Positions 26,364 through 35,397 are shown, numbered from the stretch's first letter. The stretch: DNA of 64,000 nt from Desertimonas sp963732335 (GCA_963732335.1 CAVSZO010000063.1:310001-374000); one strand, 5' to 3'. The notes: generated by a model not told the origin, from the letters alone. Translations and numbers: made by a program.

Positions 26364-27359
26364 ATGAGGCTCTTGGTCCTCGGCGGCACCGTGTTCCTCG
26401 GTCGCGCCGTTGCTCGCCACGCGGTCGAGGCGGGCCACGTCGTCACGTGTGCTGCCCGTGGTCTCTCCGGCGCCGTCCCCGAGGGCGTCCGATTCGTCCG
26501 GGTCGACCGTGACCGCCCTGGCGGTTTGTCCACGCTCGAGGGTCAGCAGTTCGACACGGTCGTCGACGTGGCCCGCCGTCCCAGCCACGTGCGCAGCGCG
26601 CTGACGGATCTGGGCGACCGCGTCGGGCATTGGACGTTCGTTTCGACCTGCTCGGTCTACGCGGACCATCGCACGCCGGGACAGCGGGCCGAGTCTGCAC
26701 CCCTGCTCGCGGCGGCGCCGCCGGGGGTCGACGATGCTGAGGGCGAGCAGTACGGCCCGTGCAAGGTTGCCGACGAGGAGGCGGTCGTTTCATCGGGGCT
26801 GCCCGCGTTCGTCTGCCGGGCGGGCCTAATCGTCGGGCCGGAAGATCCAAGCGGCCGCTTCGAGTACTGGGTTGCGCGACTCGCCCGCGGCGGGGAGGTG
26901 CTCGCGCCCGGCCGGCCCGACGACCAGGTGCAGTGGGTCGACGTGCGCGACCTCGCCGCCTGGTTGGTGCACGCCGGCGAGACCGGCCAGACCGGGACCT
27001 ACGACGGCATCGGCGCGCCGGTGCCGCGCAGCCAGTTCCTCGCCGCGGTCGCCGAGGGCGTCGGCGTGACGCCGAGGCTCACCTGGGTGGACCAGGACTT
27101 CCTCGCCGAGCACGGGGTGCAGCCGTGGATGGGTGAGCGGTCGCTGCCGATGTGGCTGCCGCTGCCGGACTACGCCGGGTTCATGACCCGCGACGTCTCG
27201 CCGGCGCTGCTGACCGGACTCTTCGCCAGGCCGCTGAGCGACACCGCACGGGACACGCTCGAATCGCTCCAGACCAACCCCGATCAGAAGCTCCGCGTCG
27301 GTTTGGACCCCGGCGACGAGGCAAGCGTGCTGCGTGCATGGCACGATCGGACAAGATGA
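26364..27359 (+). CDS. NAD-dependent epimerase/dehydratase-like reductase (atypical SDR)
   Basis: 331 residues from ATG 26364, where MRLLVLGGTVFLGRAVARHA is the N-terminal Rossmann loop. The upstream 30 codons of the longer frame are dismissed. Further family segments are FDTVVDVARRPSHVRSAL, WTFVSTCSVYAD, GEQYGPCKVADEEAV (the YxxxK pair as YGPCK), and VQWVDVRDLAAWLVHAGETG. Such proteins reduce or epimerise nucleotide sugars or isoflavone-like substrates, and the exact one is unknown. Monocistronic. Confidence 0.88.
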   Translation: MRLLVLGGTVFLGRAVARHAVEAGHVVTCAARGLSGAVPEGVRFVRVDRDRPGGLSTLEGQQFDTVVDVARRPSHVRSALTDLGDRVGHWTFVSTCSVYADHRTPGQRAESAPLLAAAPPGVDDAEGEQYGPCKVADEEAVVSSGLPAFVCRAGLIVGPEDPSGRFEYWVARLARGGEVLAPGRPDDQVQWVDVRDLAAWLVHAGETGQTGTYDGIGAPVPRSQFLAAVAEGVGVTPRLTWVDQDFLAEHGVQPWMGERSLPMWLPLPDYAGFMTRDVSPALLTGLFARPLSDTARDTLESLQTNPDQKLRVGLDPGDEASVLRAWHDRTR

Positions 27360-27973
27360 GAAGAACCTCCGCGGTCTGGGCACGCAGCGAGGCGCTCACT
27401 GCCGAGACGCTCGGGAACGACTTCGTCTCCGCCTCCGACCATCCCGCCGGTGGACACCTGACGAACAAGACGTGGACGATGCCGACGTGGGTCGCGGCCT
27501 CGTTAGACAGCCACGAAAATTCGGCAGGCATTTTCGAGAGCGACCCTGCCGGAGCCCCTCGACGCGACGAGAAACCTCGCGACGCCTACTCCACTTCAAT
27601 CAGGCACCTCCGGACCTGTCAACCTCGGCGTCTTTGATCGCGCTGCCAACCGTGATCATCGACGAAGCGCCGTCGACCGGCCGCTGTCGGCCCGGGCATC
27701 ATTGGCCGACTGGAGGCTCCGCAACGGGTATTGCGTGACACCGCGGGGTGGCTGCGGGCGGACTATTCGAGAGACAGGTTGAGGTGCCGCAGCTACGGTC
27801 CGGCGGGTCCTGTCGGTGGCTTCACGCAATGGGGGAACCATGTCGCAACGTCGTGACGGCATCCTGCTCGCGGCGGGAGTGCCCTCGTCGCTTCAGGCGG
27901 GCTTGGCCGAGTCGAGCGGCGAAGCGGCCACGAAACGGTCACCGGCGCGAGTTGAGATTCGTGAGGAGCGAAC
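27360..27973. other. Long gene-poor stretch
   Basis: About 610 bp without a recognisable gene. The last bases carry GTGAGGAGCGAAC, the ribosome site for the ligase gene. Confidence 0.45.
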
Positions 27974-29524
27974 ATGACGTTTGCCAGTCCGCTGCCGTCG
28001 ATCAGTCTTCCGGCGTCGCCGTTGACGCCCTACATCTTGGAGCGCGCCGGCCGGTTGGCCCACAAAGCCGCCTTCATCGACGGGGTCACAGGGCGGACGA
28101 TGACATACGGCGACTTCGAAGACGCAGTGCGCCGTCAAGCGAGCGGTTGGCTCGAGGATGGGCTGGCGCAGGGCGAGGTCGTCGCCGTGATGGCACCCAA
28201 CTGTCCCGAGTACGGCGTGATCTTTCACGCCGTGGCCCTGGCTGGTGGTGTTCTCACCACGGTCAACCCGACATACACACCGGGCGAAGTTCATCACCAA
28301 CTCGTTGACTCGGGCGCGACGCGTCTGGTGACGATCCCAATGTTCCTCGAAACGGTCACGACTGCGATCGCCGACTCGGAAGTCAACAAGGTGTACGTCA
28401 TCGGTGATGCCGACGGCTATGCGTCGATCGCTGCGCTGGCCGGGACGCCGCTCGTTGAACAGGTGCCGGTCGATCTCGACGACGTTGTCGTGCTGCCCTA
28501 CTCGTCGGGCACGACCGGTCTGGCGAAGGGCGTCATGCTCACACACCGCAACCTCGTCTCGAACATCGAGCAGGCACTCGCCGCGGTCACGCCGCACGAA
28601 GACGACGCCTTCGTTGCGGTACTGCCGTTCTTCCACATTTACGGGATGCAGGTGATCATGAACCTGGGCCTCCGCGCTGGTGCCACGATCGTCACGATGC
28701 CCCGGTTCGATCTCGAACAGTTCCTGTCGTTGCATCAGGAGCATCGCCTCACCCGGGCGTTCGTCGCCCCGCCGATGGTCGTCGCCCTGGCCAAGCATCC
28801 CGTCGTCGACAACTACGACCTGTCGACGTTGCGGTGGATCCTGTCCGGCGCGGCGCCGCTATCAGCCGACCTGGCGATCGAGTGCGGCCAGCGGCTTGGA
28901 TGCGAGGTCGTACAGGGCTACGGCATGACCGAACTGTCACCGGTGAGCCACGCCACGCCGTCGGGCATGTTCAAGCCCGGCTCGGTCGGCGTCACGGTCC
29001 CGAACACCGAGGTCAACATTGTCGATCCAGTGACGCAGTCGCCGCTTGGTGTCGACCAGGACGGCGAAGTCTGGATCCGTGGTCCACAGGTGATGAAGGG
29101 ATACTTGAACAACGAGTCCGCCACGAAGAGCACGATCGACGATGACGGTTGGCTGCACACCGGCGACGTCGGCCACATCGACGCCGACGGACACCTCTTC
29201 ATCGTCGACCGGCTCAAGGAGCTCATCAAGTACAAGGGCTTCCAGGTACCACCCGCCGAGCTCGAGGCGCTGCTGCTCACGCACCCCCAGGTCGCCGATG
29301 CCGCCGTGATCGGGCTCCCCGACGACGAGGCGGGCGAGATCCCCGCCGCATACGTCGTGCTCCAACAGGGCCAGGCGGCCACGGCCGCCGACATCCAATG
29401 GTTCGTCGCGGACAAGGTCGCGAGCTACAAGCAGATCCGGAAGGTCACCTTCATCGATGCGATACCGAAATCCGCCTCGGGCAAGATCCTTCGCCGCGTC
29501 CTACGCCACCAAGCCATGCAATAG
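27974..29524 (+). CDS. AMP-forming acyl/4-coumarate-type CoA ligase
   Basis: 516 residues of the ANL superfamily. Visible motifs: LPYSSGTTGLAKGVMLTHRN (A3, ATP phosphate binding), VQGYGMTELSPVSHATPSG (A5), WLHTGDVGHIDADGHLFIVD (A7), RLKELIKYKGFQVPPAELEA (A8 hinge), and IPKSASGKILRR with the catalytic lysine. It adenylates a carboxylic acid and transfers it to CoA. The sequence is closest in layout to 4-coumarate:CoA ligase-like enzymes, though aryl versus fatty acid preference cannot be read from motifs alone. Monocistronic with a good ribosome site. Confidence 0.93.
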   Translation: MTFASPLPSISLPASPLTPYILERAGRLAHKAAFIDGVTGRTMTYGDFEDAVRRQASGWLEDGLAQGEVVAVMAPNCPEYGVIFHAVALAGGVLTTVNPTYTPGEVHHQLVDSGATRLVTIPMFLETVTTAIADSEVNKVYVIGDADGYASIAALAGTPLVEQVPVDLDDVVVLPYSSGTTGLAKGVMLTHRNLVSNIEQALAAVTPHEDDAFVAVLPFFHIYGMQVIMNLGLRAGATIVTMPRFDLEQFLSLHQEHRLTRAFVAPPMVVALAKHPVVDNYDLSTLRWILSGAAPLSADLAIECGQRLGCEVVQGYGMTELSPVSHATPSGMFKPGSVGVTVPNTEVNIVDPVTQSPLGVDQDGEVWIRGPQVMKGYLNNESATKSTIDDDGWLHTGDVGHIDADGHLFIVDRLKELIKYKGFQVPPAELEALLLTHPQVADAAVIGLPDDEAGEIPAAYVVLQQGQAATAADIQWFVADKVASYKQIRKVTFIDAIPKSASGKILRRVLRHQAMQ

Positions 29525-29626
29525 AGCCGCCTGCGAACGAGCCGAGACCCCCGATTCTGAAACTGTGGACGCCCAGTTCGGTACTTGGTTCAGCGGTCGG
29601 TGCCGTTGGGGATGGTCGGAGCGTGG

Positions 29627-30265
29627 TCAGTCGGCTCGGCGGTGAGGGATGGCCAGCGAGGTCACACCAAGCCCGACCAGCAGGCCGCCCTCGACGAACC
29701 GGCTGCGCCGTCGCCGTGCCCCATCGCGCCGCAGCCAGCGGCCGAGTTGGGCGCTGGCGAGCGCGTACACGCCGTCGCTAGCGATGCCCAACACGATGAA
29801 CAGCAAGCCCAGGATCAAGGTCTGTGTCCATACCGGTCCGCGGTCTGGATCGATGAACTGGGGTAGGAAGGCGAGAAAGAACAAGGCCGTCTTGGGGTTG
29901 AAGATGTTGACGACGATCCCGTCCACGTAGAGCCGGCGCAGCCCGCGCCGCACGAAACCAGACCTGCTGTCAGAGTTCGCACGCCCGGCGATGGTGCGAA
30001 TGCCGAGATAAATGAGGTAGACCGCGCCGACGACCTTGACCACGGTGAACGCCGTCGCCGAGGCGACCACTAAGGCGGATAGTCCGGCGACCGCGGCGAG
30101 GACGTGAACCACGCTGCCGGTGTGGATTCCGAGCAGCGAGACCAGGCCGGCCCGCCGGCCTTGCGCCGCGGCCCGCGCCGTGATGTACAGAACGGCCGGG
30201 CCGGGAATCACCAGCAGGGCCAGCGCCGTGAGGGTGAACAGCGGCAGAACCGACAGCGAGGGCAC
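29627..30265 (-). CDS. LysE/RhtB-family amino-acid exporter
   Basis: 212 residues, six predicted membrane helices. The N-terminal helix with ALALLVIPGPAVLYITARAA (PGP motif) is diagnostic. AGLVSLLGIHTGSVVHVLAA, GAVYLIYLGIRTI, NIFNPKTALFFLAFLPQFID and a final glycine-rich helix follow the family order. It would export amino acids or related metabolites across the cytoplasmic membrane. Transcribed toward the ligase gene. No regulator next to it. Confidence 0.93.
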   Translation of the reverse strand: MPSLSVLPLFTLTALALLVIPGPAVLYITARAAAQGRRAGLVSLLGIHTGSVVHVLAAVAGLSALVVASATAFTVVKVVGAVYLIYLGIRTIAGRANSDSRSGFVRRGLRRLYVDGIVVNIFNPKTALFFLAFLPQFIDPDRGPVWTQTLILGLLFIVLGIASDGVYALASAQLGRWLRRDGARRRRSRFVEGGLLVGLGVTSLAIPHRRAD

Positions 30266-30526
30266 ACCTCGACGCTACGGGCCGCCGGCACACGACACGC
30301 CGCCGATTTCAGTAGCCGGCCAACATCGCAGCCGTGGCGAAAATGGCGAGAGACTAGCGATTCAGGCAACTCGCCGTCGTCGACCACATGCGGCCAACGT
30401 TGGCGCCCCGAACATCAGCACCGAACGCCGAGATCAGGAACGACGCAGACGCGCTCCTCACGGCATCTCGTCGCTCCCGATTGTGTGGTGGCTGAGGGGT
30501 GTGGGGCGAGTCGCGTCATGGTCGGC

Positions 30527-30919
30527 TCAGCAGCCGGCAGAGTCAAGCAGGGCGAGGAACTGGCCGGAACCGATGACGGTGGCGCCGGCGTCCTCGACAT
30601 CGCGCCGCAGCGCCCGATCTGAGGTCACTACCGTCGCATCCGGAAGCTTGGAGACGATCTCACGGATCAGGTCATCAGCCGCGTCGCGACCTCGCCGAGT
30701 TGCGTAGCGCACGGTGATGCCTTCGTGATCGCCCTCGGCCAGGTCCGGCTGTGTCATGTCCAGCACAAGCGTCGCACGCTCGCCGAGGCATTGCAGACGA
30801 GCGAGCAGTCGCCGCACGGCGGCTGGACGGTCACGCCACCAGCCGTCGGCCACCGCGCCGATCACATTGTTGCCGTCGACCACAAGGATGCTCGTAGCGT
30901 TGCGTGCCCGACCAGTCAC
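30527..30919 (-). CDS. NYN-domain (YacP/PIN-like) ribonuclease
   Basis: 130 residues from GTG 30919. The upstream part of the open frame is not conserved-looking. The core SILVVDGNNVIGAVADGWWR, RRGRDAADDLIREIV and ATVVTSDRALRRDVEDAGAT supplies the acidic residues (Asp of VDGNN, Asp-Asp of ADD, Asp of TSDRAL) of the NYN/PIN metal site. Related YacP proteins act in mRNA/rRNA maturation. Here the protein is stand-alone, as in many actinobacteria. Confidence 0.85.
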   Translation of the reverse strand: MTGRARNATSILVVDGNNVIGAVADGWWRDRPAAVRRLLARLQCLGERATLVLDMTQPDLAEGDHEGITVRYATRRGRDAADDLIREIVSKLPDATVVTSDRALRRDVEDAGATVIGSGQFLALLDSAGC

Positions 30920-31129
30920 AGCCCGGAGCGATGTAAGCGCCTGACTCGCCCGGCCATCGTGCCCATCAGAACGCAACACAACGGCCCGATGTGTCCGACG
31001 ACCGCGCCCTCGTGCTCGAAGTGTGGCGCTCCAGCCTGCCTCGCCGATGAAATTTCTCGCAAGAACTGTCTCGTCGAGTGATCCTCGTTCGTTGTCATGA
31101 TGAGCAAGCATCGCGATTGGAGAGGTGAT

Positions 31130-31726
31130 ATGCGAGTTGTCATCAGTGAGTTCATGAGCCTCGACGGCGTCGTGCAGGCCCCCGGCGGCGCGACCGAGGA
31201 CACCAGCGGCGGCTTCCAGCACGGTGGCTGGTCGATGAAGTTCTTCGACCCTGACATCATGGGTGCAGTCGTCGAAGGATTCGCCGAGCAGAACGAAGTC
31301 CTGCTCCAGGGGCGGCGGACCTATCAGGTGTCGGCCGAGGCGTGGCCCGGCCGAACCGGCGGGTTCGCCGACTGGATCAACGCAGCACAGAAGTACGTCG
31401 TGTCAGACACCCTGACCGACGAGGACGTGGCGGCCTGGACGCCCACCACGATCATCCGCGGTGCCGATCTGGTCAAGGACGTCTCCGGGCTGCGCGCCCA
31501 ACGCGGCGGCGACGTCTACGTCTACGGCAGTCTGACCGTCGCACGCTCGCTGCTTGCCGCCAACCTCGTCGACGAGCTCGTCCTCATGATCGAGCCGATC
31601 ACGCTGGGCGGCGGCAAAACGCTGTTCCCCACCGACAGCGCGGCCCGTGAGTTCGAGCTGACGTCCGTCGAGACCGCGAGGACCGGCGTGCTGGTCTGCC
31701 GCTACCACCCCATCTCGGCCGGCTGA
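31130..31726 (+). CDS. Dihydrofolate reductase-family (RibD C-terminal-like) protein
   Basis: ATG 31130 is preceded by GGAGAGGTGAT. 198 residues with MRVVISEFMSLDGVVQAPGG, NEVLLQGRRTYQVSAEAW, KYVVSDTLTDED, GGDVYVYGSLTVARSLLAAN and LVLMIEPITLGGGKTLFPTD. These are the standard blocks of the deaminase-reductase (DHFR-like) fold. It should bind NADPH, but the substrate is unknown and it is not a true folate enzyme. A second gene start follows 10 bp downstream. Confidence 0.9.
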   Translation: MRVVISEFMSLDGVVQAPGGATEDTSGGFQHGGWSMKFFDPDIMGAVVEGFAEQNEVLLQGRRTYQVSAEAWPGRTGGFADWINAAQKYVVSDTLTDEDVAAWTPTTIIRGADLVKDVSGLRAQRGGDVYVYGSLTVARSLLAANLVDELVLMIEPITLGGGKTLFPTDSAAREFELTSVETARTGVLVCRYHPISAG

Positions 31727-31736
31727 AGGAGAAAGC

Positions 31737-31831
31737 ATGAGCACCGACACGACGCGCACGGTCCGGACCGGGGAGCGCCGCGACCAGCCACTGACCAGGT
31801 TGTCAGCGGACAACCCCGGAATCGACGCCGG
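31737..31831 (+). pseudogene. 5' end of a truncated gene, cut at repeat R3
   Basis: ATG 31737 follows GAAGGAGAAAGC directly behind the DHFR-like gene, as expected for the next gene of an operon. It encodes MSTDTTRTVRTGERRDQPLT, RLSADN before running into repeat R3 copy B at 31832, after which coding character is lost. The original product cannot be identified from about 28 residues. Confidence 0.45.
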
Positions 31832-32009
31832 ATCGGACGGAGTTCAACGCGATGAGCACTTCGCGCCCGGATCCGTTTGCGCCCATCGGCGATCTGATGG
31901 GCGATCCGCGCACGTACGGCGCGTGTTGCTCATGGCGTGTTCACGGGCCGCCGCATTGGACCCGTCATCGGGCCCGGCCCGTGCCCCATCCGGAGCGTCA
32001 GCAACTGCC
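31832..32009 (+). repeat. Dispersed repeat R3, copy B
   Basis: Same element as 729-932, here without the hairpin insertion. CGGACGGAGTTCAACGCGAT marks the left end and GGACCCGTCATCGGGCCCGG the right part. It starts where the upstream truncated gene ends. Confidence 0.75.
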
Positions 32010-32112
32010 GGCGCCGTGCATGAGCGAGGGGAGACCCGGTCAACCATCCGTAGCCGTCAGGTAGTGCGAGGAGCGGCCACCCTGCTGTTCCTCTCTCCGC
32101 AGTAGTCTCGCC

Positions 32113-33219
32113 GTGGTGGTCGAGGTCCACCGGCTGTCGCGTCGCGATGCGCGCCGCATCGCGGTGCGGGCTCAGTTGCTCGATGCCGAGCGACCACGCG
32201 GGATGGTCGACGTGGTACGCCGCTTGACGATGGTGCAGATCGACGTGACGAGCGCGGTCGCGCCGAGCGCCGATCTCGTGGCGTGGAGCCGCCTCGGGCA
32301 GGAGTACCGGCTCGGTGACCTCGAGGACGCCGTTGATCGCCAGGAGCTGATCAGCCTGCAGGGAGTGATCCGGCCGCCGGAGGACATCGCCCTCTACCGC
32401 GCCGAGATGGAGGACTGGAGCACCGGCAACGTCGAGGGCTGGCGGCTGGGCAACGTCCGGTGGGTGCGCGACAACGACGCCTGCCGGCGTGACATCCTCG
32501 AGCGCTTGCGGGCCGACGGTCCGTTGACCGCACGCGACCTGCCCGACACCTGCGCGCGGCCGTGGCGGTCGAGCGGGTGGAACAACAACCGCAACGTGAC
32601 GCTGTTGCTCGAACAGATGGTGCTCCGCGGTGAGGTCGCCGCCGCCGGTCGCAGCGAGGGCGGCAAGCGGCTGTGGGATCTCGCCGAGCGGATCTACGGC
32701 GACGACCCGCCGGTGCAGGCCGACGAGGCGCGGCGGATCCGCGACGAGAAACGGCTCGGTGCGCTGGGGGTCGCCCGCGCCCATGCCACCGACTGCCCGG
32801 TCGAGCGCAACGATGTCGGCGACTCCGGCGAGCCGGCCGTGATCGAGGGCGTCCGCGGCGGGTGGCGCGTCGACCCGACGCAGCTCAGCCAACCGTTCGC
32901 GGGACGGCTCGCTCTGCTGTCGCCGCTCGACCGTCTCGTCTACGACCGCAAGCGCATGGCGGAGCTGTTCGAGTTCGACTACCAGCTCGAGATGTTCAAG
33001 CCGAAGGCGAAGCGGCGCTGGGGCTACTACGCGCTGCCGATTCTCTCCGGCGACCGCCTCGTCGGCAAGGTCGACGCCACCGCCGAGCACAAGGCAGGCG
33101 TGCTGCGCGTCGACGCGATCCACCGCGACACCGACTTCACCAAGGCCCAGGACGCCGACCTCGACCGCGAGCTGCGCGACCTCGCCGCCTGGCTCCAGCT
33201 CGACCTCGCCGTCGCCTGA
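32113..33219 (+). CDS. HTH_42 (AlkZ/YcaQ-like) winged-helix DNA glycosylase family protein
   Basis: 368 residues from GTG 32113. The N-terminal part LSRRDARRIAVRAQLLDAER, then VRRLTMVQIDVTSAVAPSAD and LVAWSRLG matches the family's Q-x-D/Q catalytic helix (here QID). The tandem winged-helix region and closing WGYYALPILSGDRLVGKVDA fit the rest. AlkZ/YcaQ enzymes remove bulky or cross-linked bases. The QxD variant resembles YcaQ rather than the QxQ AlkZ type, but activity is inferred. Monocistronic. Confidence 0.85.
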   Translation: MVVEVHRLSRRDARRIAVRAQLLDAERPRGMVDVVRRLTMVQIDVTSAVAPSADLVAWSRLGQEYRLGDLEDAVDRQELISLQGVIRPPEDIALYRAEMEDWSTGNVEGWRLGNVRWVRDNDACRRDILERLRADGPLTARDLPDTCARPWRSSGWNNNRNVTLLLEQMVLRGEVAAAGRSEGGKRLWDLAERIYGDDPPVQADEARRIRDEKRLGALGVARAHATDCPVERNDVGDSGEPAVIEGVRGGWRVDPTQLSQPFAGRLALLSPLDRLVYDRKRMAELFEFDYQLEMFKPKAKRRWGYYALPILSGDRLVGKVDATAEHKAGVLRVDAIHRDTDFTKAQDADLDRELRDLAAWLQLDLAVA

Positions 33220-33265
33220 CCGTTCCGTCGGGATGAAGGCATCGCGCACACAACTCGCTTGCCTA

Positions 33266-33285
33266 CTAGTGTGCTAGCACACTAG
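33266..33285. promoter_or_regulatory. Perfect 20-bp palindrome, probable operator of the RHH operon
   Basis: CTAGTGTGCTAGCACACTAG is an uninterrupted palindrome ending nine bases before the GTG of the ribbon-helix-helix gene. TAGCAT overlapping its right edge lies about seven bases from the GTG and could be a -10 box of a leaderless transcript, so a bound repressor would block the promoter. Confidence 0.75.
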
Positions 33286-33294
33286 CATCAGGGT

Positions 33295-33471
33295 GTGGAT
33301 GAGGAGGTCAAGCAGTTCAACGTGTACCTCCCGGTCTCGCTGATCCGCGACGTCAAGCACCTCGCTGTGGACACCGAACAGTCGCTCTCCGCGCTCGCCA
33401 CGGAGGCCCTGCGCAGCTACCTCGCCCACGCCCGGCGCCGCCGAAACGTCGACACCAAGGAGCAACCATGA
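33295..33471 (+). CDS. Ribbon-helix-helix (CopG/Arc-type) regulator, 58 aa
   Basis: Short gene read from GTG 33295. The product MDEEVKQFNVYLPVSLIRDV, KHLAVDTEQSLSALATEALR, SYLAHARRRR has the RHH pattern: a polar beta strand (KQFNVYLP), helix 1 (SLIRDVKHLAVD) and helix 2 (SLSALATEALRSYL). There is no ribosome site, consistent with a leaderless start. Its stop overlaps the next gene's ATG (ATGA at 33468). It probably autoregulates the operon through the adjacent 20-bp palindrome. Without a PIN or RelE toxin beside it, it is not a clear antitoxin. Confidence 0.75.
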   Translation: MDEEVKQFNVYLPVSLIRDVKHLAVDTEQSLSALATEALRSYLAHARRRRNVDTKEQP

Positions 33472-33830
33472 CCACCAACGGAATCGAGCTGCTGTACCTC
33501 GAGACCCACAACTGGGGCAAGAGCGTGGCGTTCTGGCAGACGCTCGGCTTCAAGCTCGAGTTCGAGACCGACCACCACAGCGGCGTCCTCGTCGCGGCCA
33601 ACGGCACCCGCATCTTCCTCGCCGAGCAGGCCGTCGACGATCCTGTCGGAATCGACATCCACCTCGGCGTCACCGATGCCGACGCCTGCCGGCCCGGACC
33701 ACCGGTGGAACTCGTGCGGCCGTTCACGGCCACCCACTGGGGCACCCAGGTGATGACCGTGCGCGATCCCGACGGGCGGCTGTTCCGGCTCGAAGCGCCC
33801 GCCGACAGCGACGAGACGGTGACTACATGA
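33468..33830 (+). CDS. VOC/glyoxalase-bleomycin resistance-like protein
   Basis: 120 residues, translationally coupled at both ends (ATGA overlaps at 33468 and 33827). GIELLYLETHNWGKSVAFWQ, GFKLEFETDHHSGVLVAANG, PVGIDIHLGVTDAD and MTVRDPDGRLFRLEAP form the paired beta-alpha-beta-beta-beta modules of the vicinal-oxygen-chelate fold. Function could be a metal-dependent isomerase or an antibiotic-binding protein. Control by the RHH protein is implied by operon structure. Confidence 0.9.
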   Translation: MTTNGIELLYLETHNWGKSVAFWQTLGFKLEFETDHHSGVLVAANGTRIFLAEQAVDDPVGIDIHLGVTDADACRPGPPVELVRPFTATHWGTQVMTVRDPDGRLFRLEAPADSDETVTT

Positions 33831-34201
33831 CGAACATGGCTCGCCTCGAGCAGATCGTCGCCAGGTTGCCCGACGCCGAACGAGTCGATGTCGCCGAGTG
33901 GGGCGATCACCCGACGTTCCGGGTGCGCGGCAAGAGCTTCGTGTTCTGTGACGCCGACGCAGCCCACCTCACCGTGAAACTCTCCAAGGACGAAGCCGAA
34001 GCCGTCGTCTCCACCGACCCGCGAGTCGAGCCGGCCGGCTACGGGCTCGGTCGCCACGGCTGGATCTCCGTCACACTCGACCAGACGCCCGACACCGAGG
34101 AGTGGCAAGAGCTCGAAGAGTGGGTCCGCACCTCCTACACGCTGGTCGCGCCAAAACGGCAGGCCAGGATCGTGCTCGACGAAGACGCCGCGTCCACCTG
34201 A
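33827..34201 (+). CDS. MmcQ/YjbR family protein
   Basis: 124 residues, third gene of the RHH operon, overlapping the VOC gene by four bases. ERVDVAEWGDHPTFRVRGKS, FVFCDADAAHLTVKLSKDEA and the C-terminal EWQELEEWVRTSYTLVAPKR are the conserved blocks of the MmcQ/YjbR domain, a CyaY-like fold. Often annotated as DNA-binding without direct proof. Cotranscription with a VOC protein is a repeated theme in actinobacteria. Confidence 0.88.
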   Translation: MTNMARLEQIVARLPDAERVDVAEWGDHPTFRVRGKSFVFCDADAAHLTVKLSKDEAEAVVSTDPRVEPAGYGLGRHGWISVTLDQTPDTEEWQELEEWVRTSYTLVAPKRQARIVLDEDAAST

Positions 34202-34691
34202 GATCGCGGCACGACTCGGGCGACGCGAACGGCCCAACCACACCCACGGGCATCACCGCATTCGCTTCGCAGAGGGGGTACGTCATGTCGGCGCTCCGAT
34301 GAGTGCTGCTGGCAGTGACGGTGGTGTGCGGTTGTCGCCGTGGCGGGTAGACAGCTGATGGTGTCACCGCCTGTGTTCTTCGCCGTTGATGAAGCGACGG
34401 CTGACTTGACTTCTGATGATCGCGTTTGGCCGACGCAATCGTGGCGGCCGATTACGAGGTGATTCCGGTGATCTGGGGCGGAGCGATCGCCGCTTCTGCA
34501 ACGCTGGTGATCCGGTCGCATCTCGATCGCCCGCGCGGTGCAGTGGCAACGTCGCCACAGCCTGAATCTGCGACGGTGTCGTCGAGGCGCCGCGCCGGTT
34601 GGCCGGGTCGGGACCGTTTCCAGGCACGCTGGCGCCAACCGCGAGCCACACGTATACGCAGCGGCAGCACACGCTGACTGGAGGTCGATCG
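34202..34691. other. Gene-poor stretch
   Basis: No recognised gene. A forward frame reading ADAIVAADYEVIPVIWGG, AIAASATLVIRS near 34430 is hydrophobic but lacks a ribosome site and relatives known to me. Confidence 0.4.
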
Positions 34692-35048
34692 ATGGTTGAT
34701 GTCGTACTGAAGCGCTTCGAGCAGCCCGATGAGATTCGGGAGTTCGCTAACGGAAGGCTCGAGATCGTACGACTGGGCGATTTCACTCTCGGCCGAGCTA
34801 GCTACGAGCCGGGGTGGAAGTGGTCCGACCACGTCGGACCGGATACGGGATCTTCGCGTTGCGCTGTTGAACACATCGGACTGGTCGTGTCGGGTACGGC
34901 GACGGCGGCCTTCGACGACGGCCACGTCGTCGAGTTGCGCGCAGGCGACCTGTTTCACATTCCACCCGTGCCTCACGACAGTTGGGTTGTCGGCGACCAG
35001 CCGTACGTCTCGATTCATCTCCTCGGCGCCGACGAGTACGCGACCTAG
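34692..35048 (+). CDS. Cupin-domain protein
   Basis: ATG 34692 has TGGAGGTCGATCG upstream. 118 residues: GDFTLGRASYEPGWKWSDHV, CAVEHIGLVVSGTATAAFDD, GHVVELRAGDLFHIPPVPHD and SWVVGDQPYVSIHLLG. It follows the cupin 2-motif pattern, with candidate metal ligands in SDHV..EH and PHD. It is cytosolic (no signal peptide), unlike the cupin at 3246. Substrate unknown. Confidence 0.88.
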   Translation: MVDVVLKRFEQPDEIREFANGRLEIVRLGDFTLGRASYEPGWKWSDHVGPDTGSSRCAVEHIGLVVSGTATAAFDDGHVVELRAGDLFHIPPVPHDSWVVGDQPYVSIHLLGADEYAT

Positions 35049-35204
35049 CTGCCCACAGCGCACGGAGCCGCCCGAACCGTCACACGGAGTGAGCGACACT
35101 CTTGGCTGCGCCGCGACCCGCTCCGAACAGCATGTCGTTGCGGAGCAACTATCGAGGCGCTCGACCTTCACAGGGTCCGCACCATTGGCAGAGCGGCCAC
35201 GGTG

Positions 35205-35397
35205 TCGGCTGCTGTGGCGCAACGACGACATCGGCCAGGCTGCTGTGGCGCTGAGCGACAGCGACACCGAGATCGTGCTCACGACCCGTCACCGCTACAA
35301 GCCGAACTGGCTTGTCGAGGACGTCGCCGAGGCCGCAGCGCTGTTCGAGGCTGCGGGCGGACGCGTCCTCTCGCCAACCCTCGACATCCCGGTTGGT
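35205..35397 (+). pseudogene. VOC-protein fragment, partial duplicate of the gene at 56382
   Basis: 193 bp colinear with 56477-56669 with about seven mismatches by eye. It encodes LLWRNDDIGQAAVAL, DTEIVLTTRHRYKPNWLVED, VAEAAALFEAAGGRVLSPTL. No start codon or N-terminal module belongs to it, and the C-terminal strand is missing. The high identity means a recent segmental duplication. An R4-like motif starts about 10 bp after the fragment ends. Confidence 0.85.

Noticed and set aside
33295..33830. RHH gene plus VOC gene as a toxin-antitoxin pair
   Set aside because: No toxin fold (PIN, RelE, ParE, MazF) follows; the VOC and MmcQ products are not known toxins.
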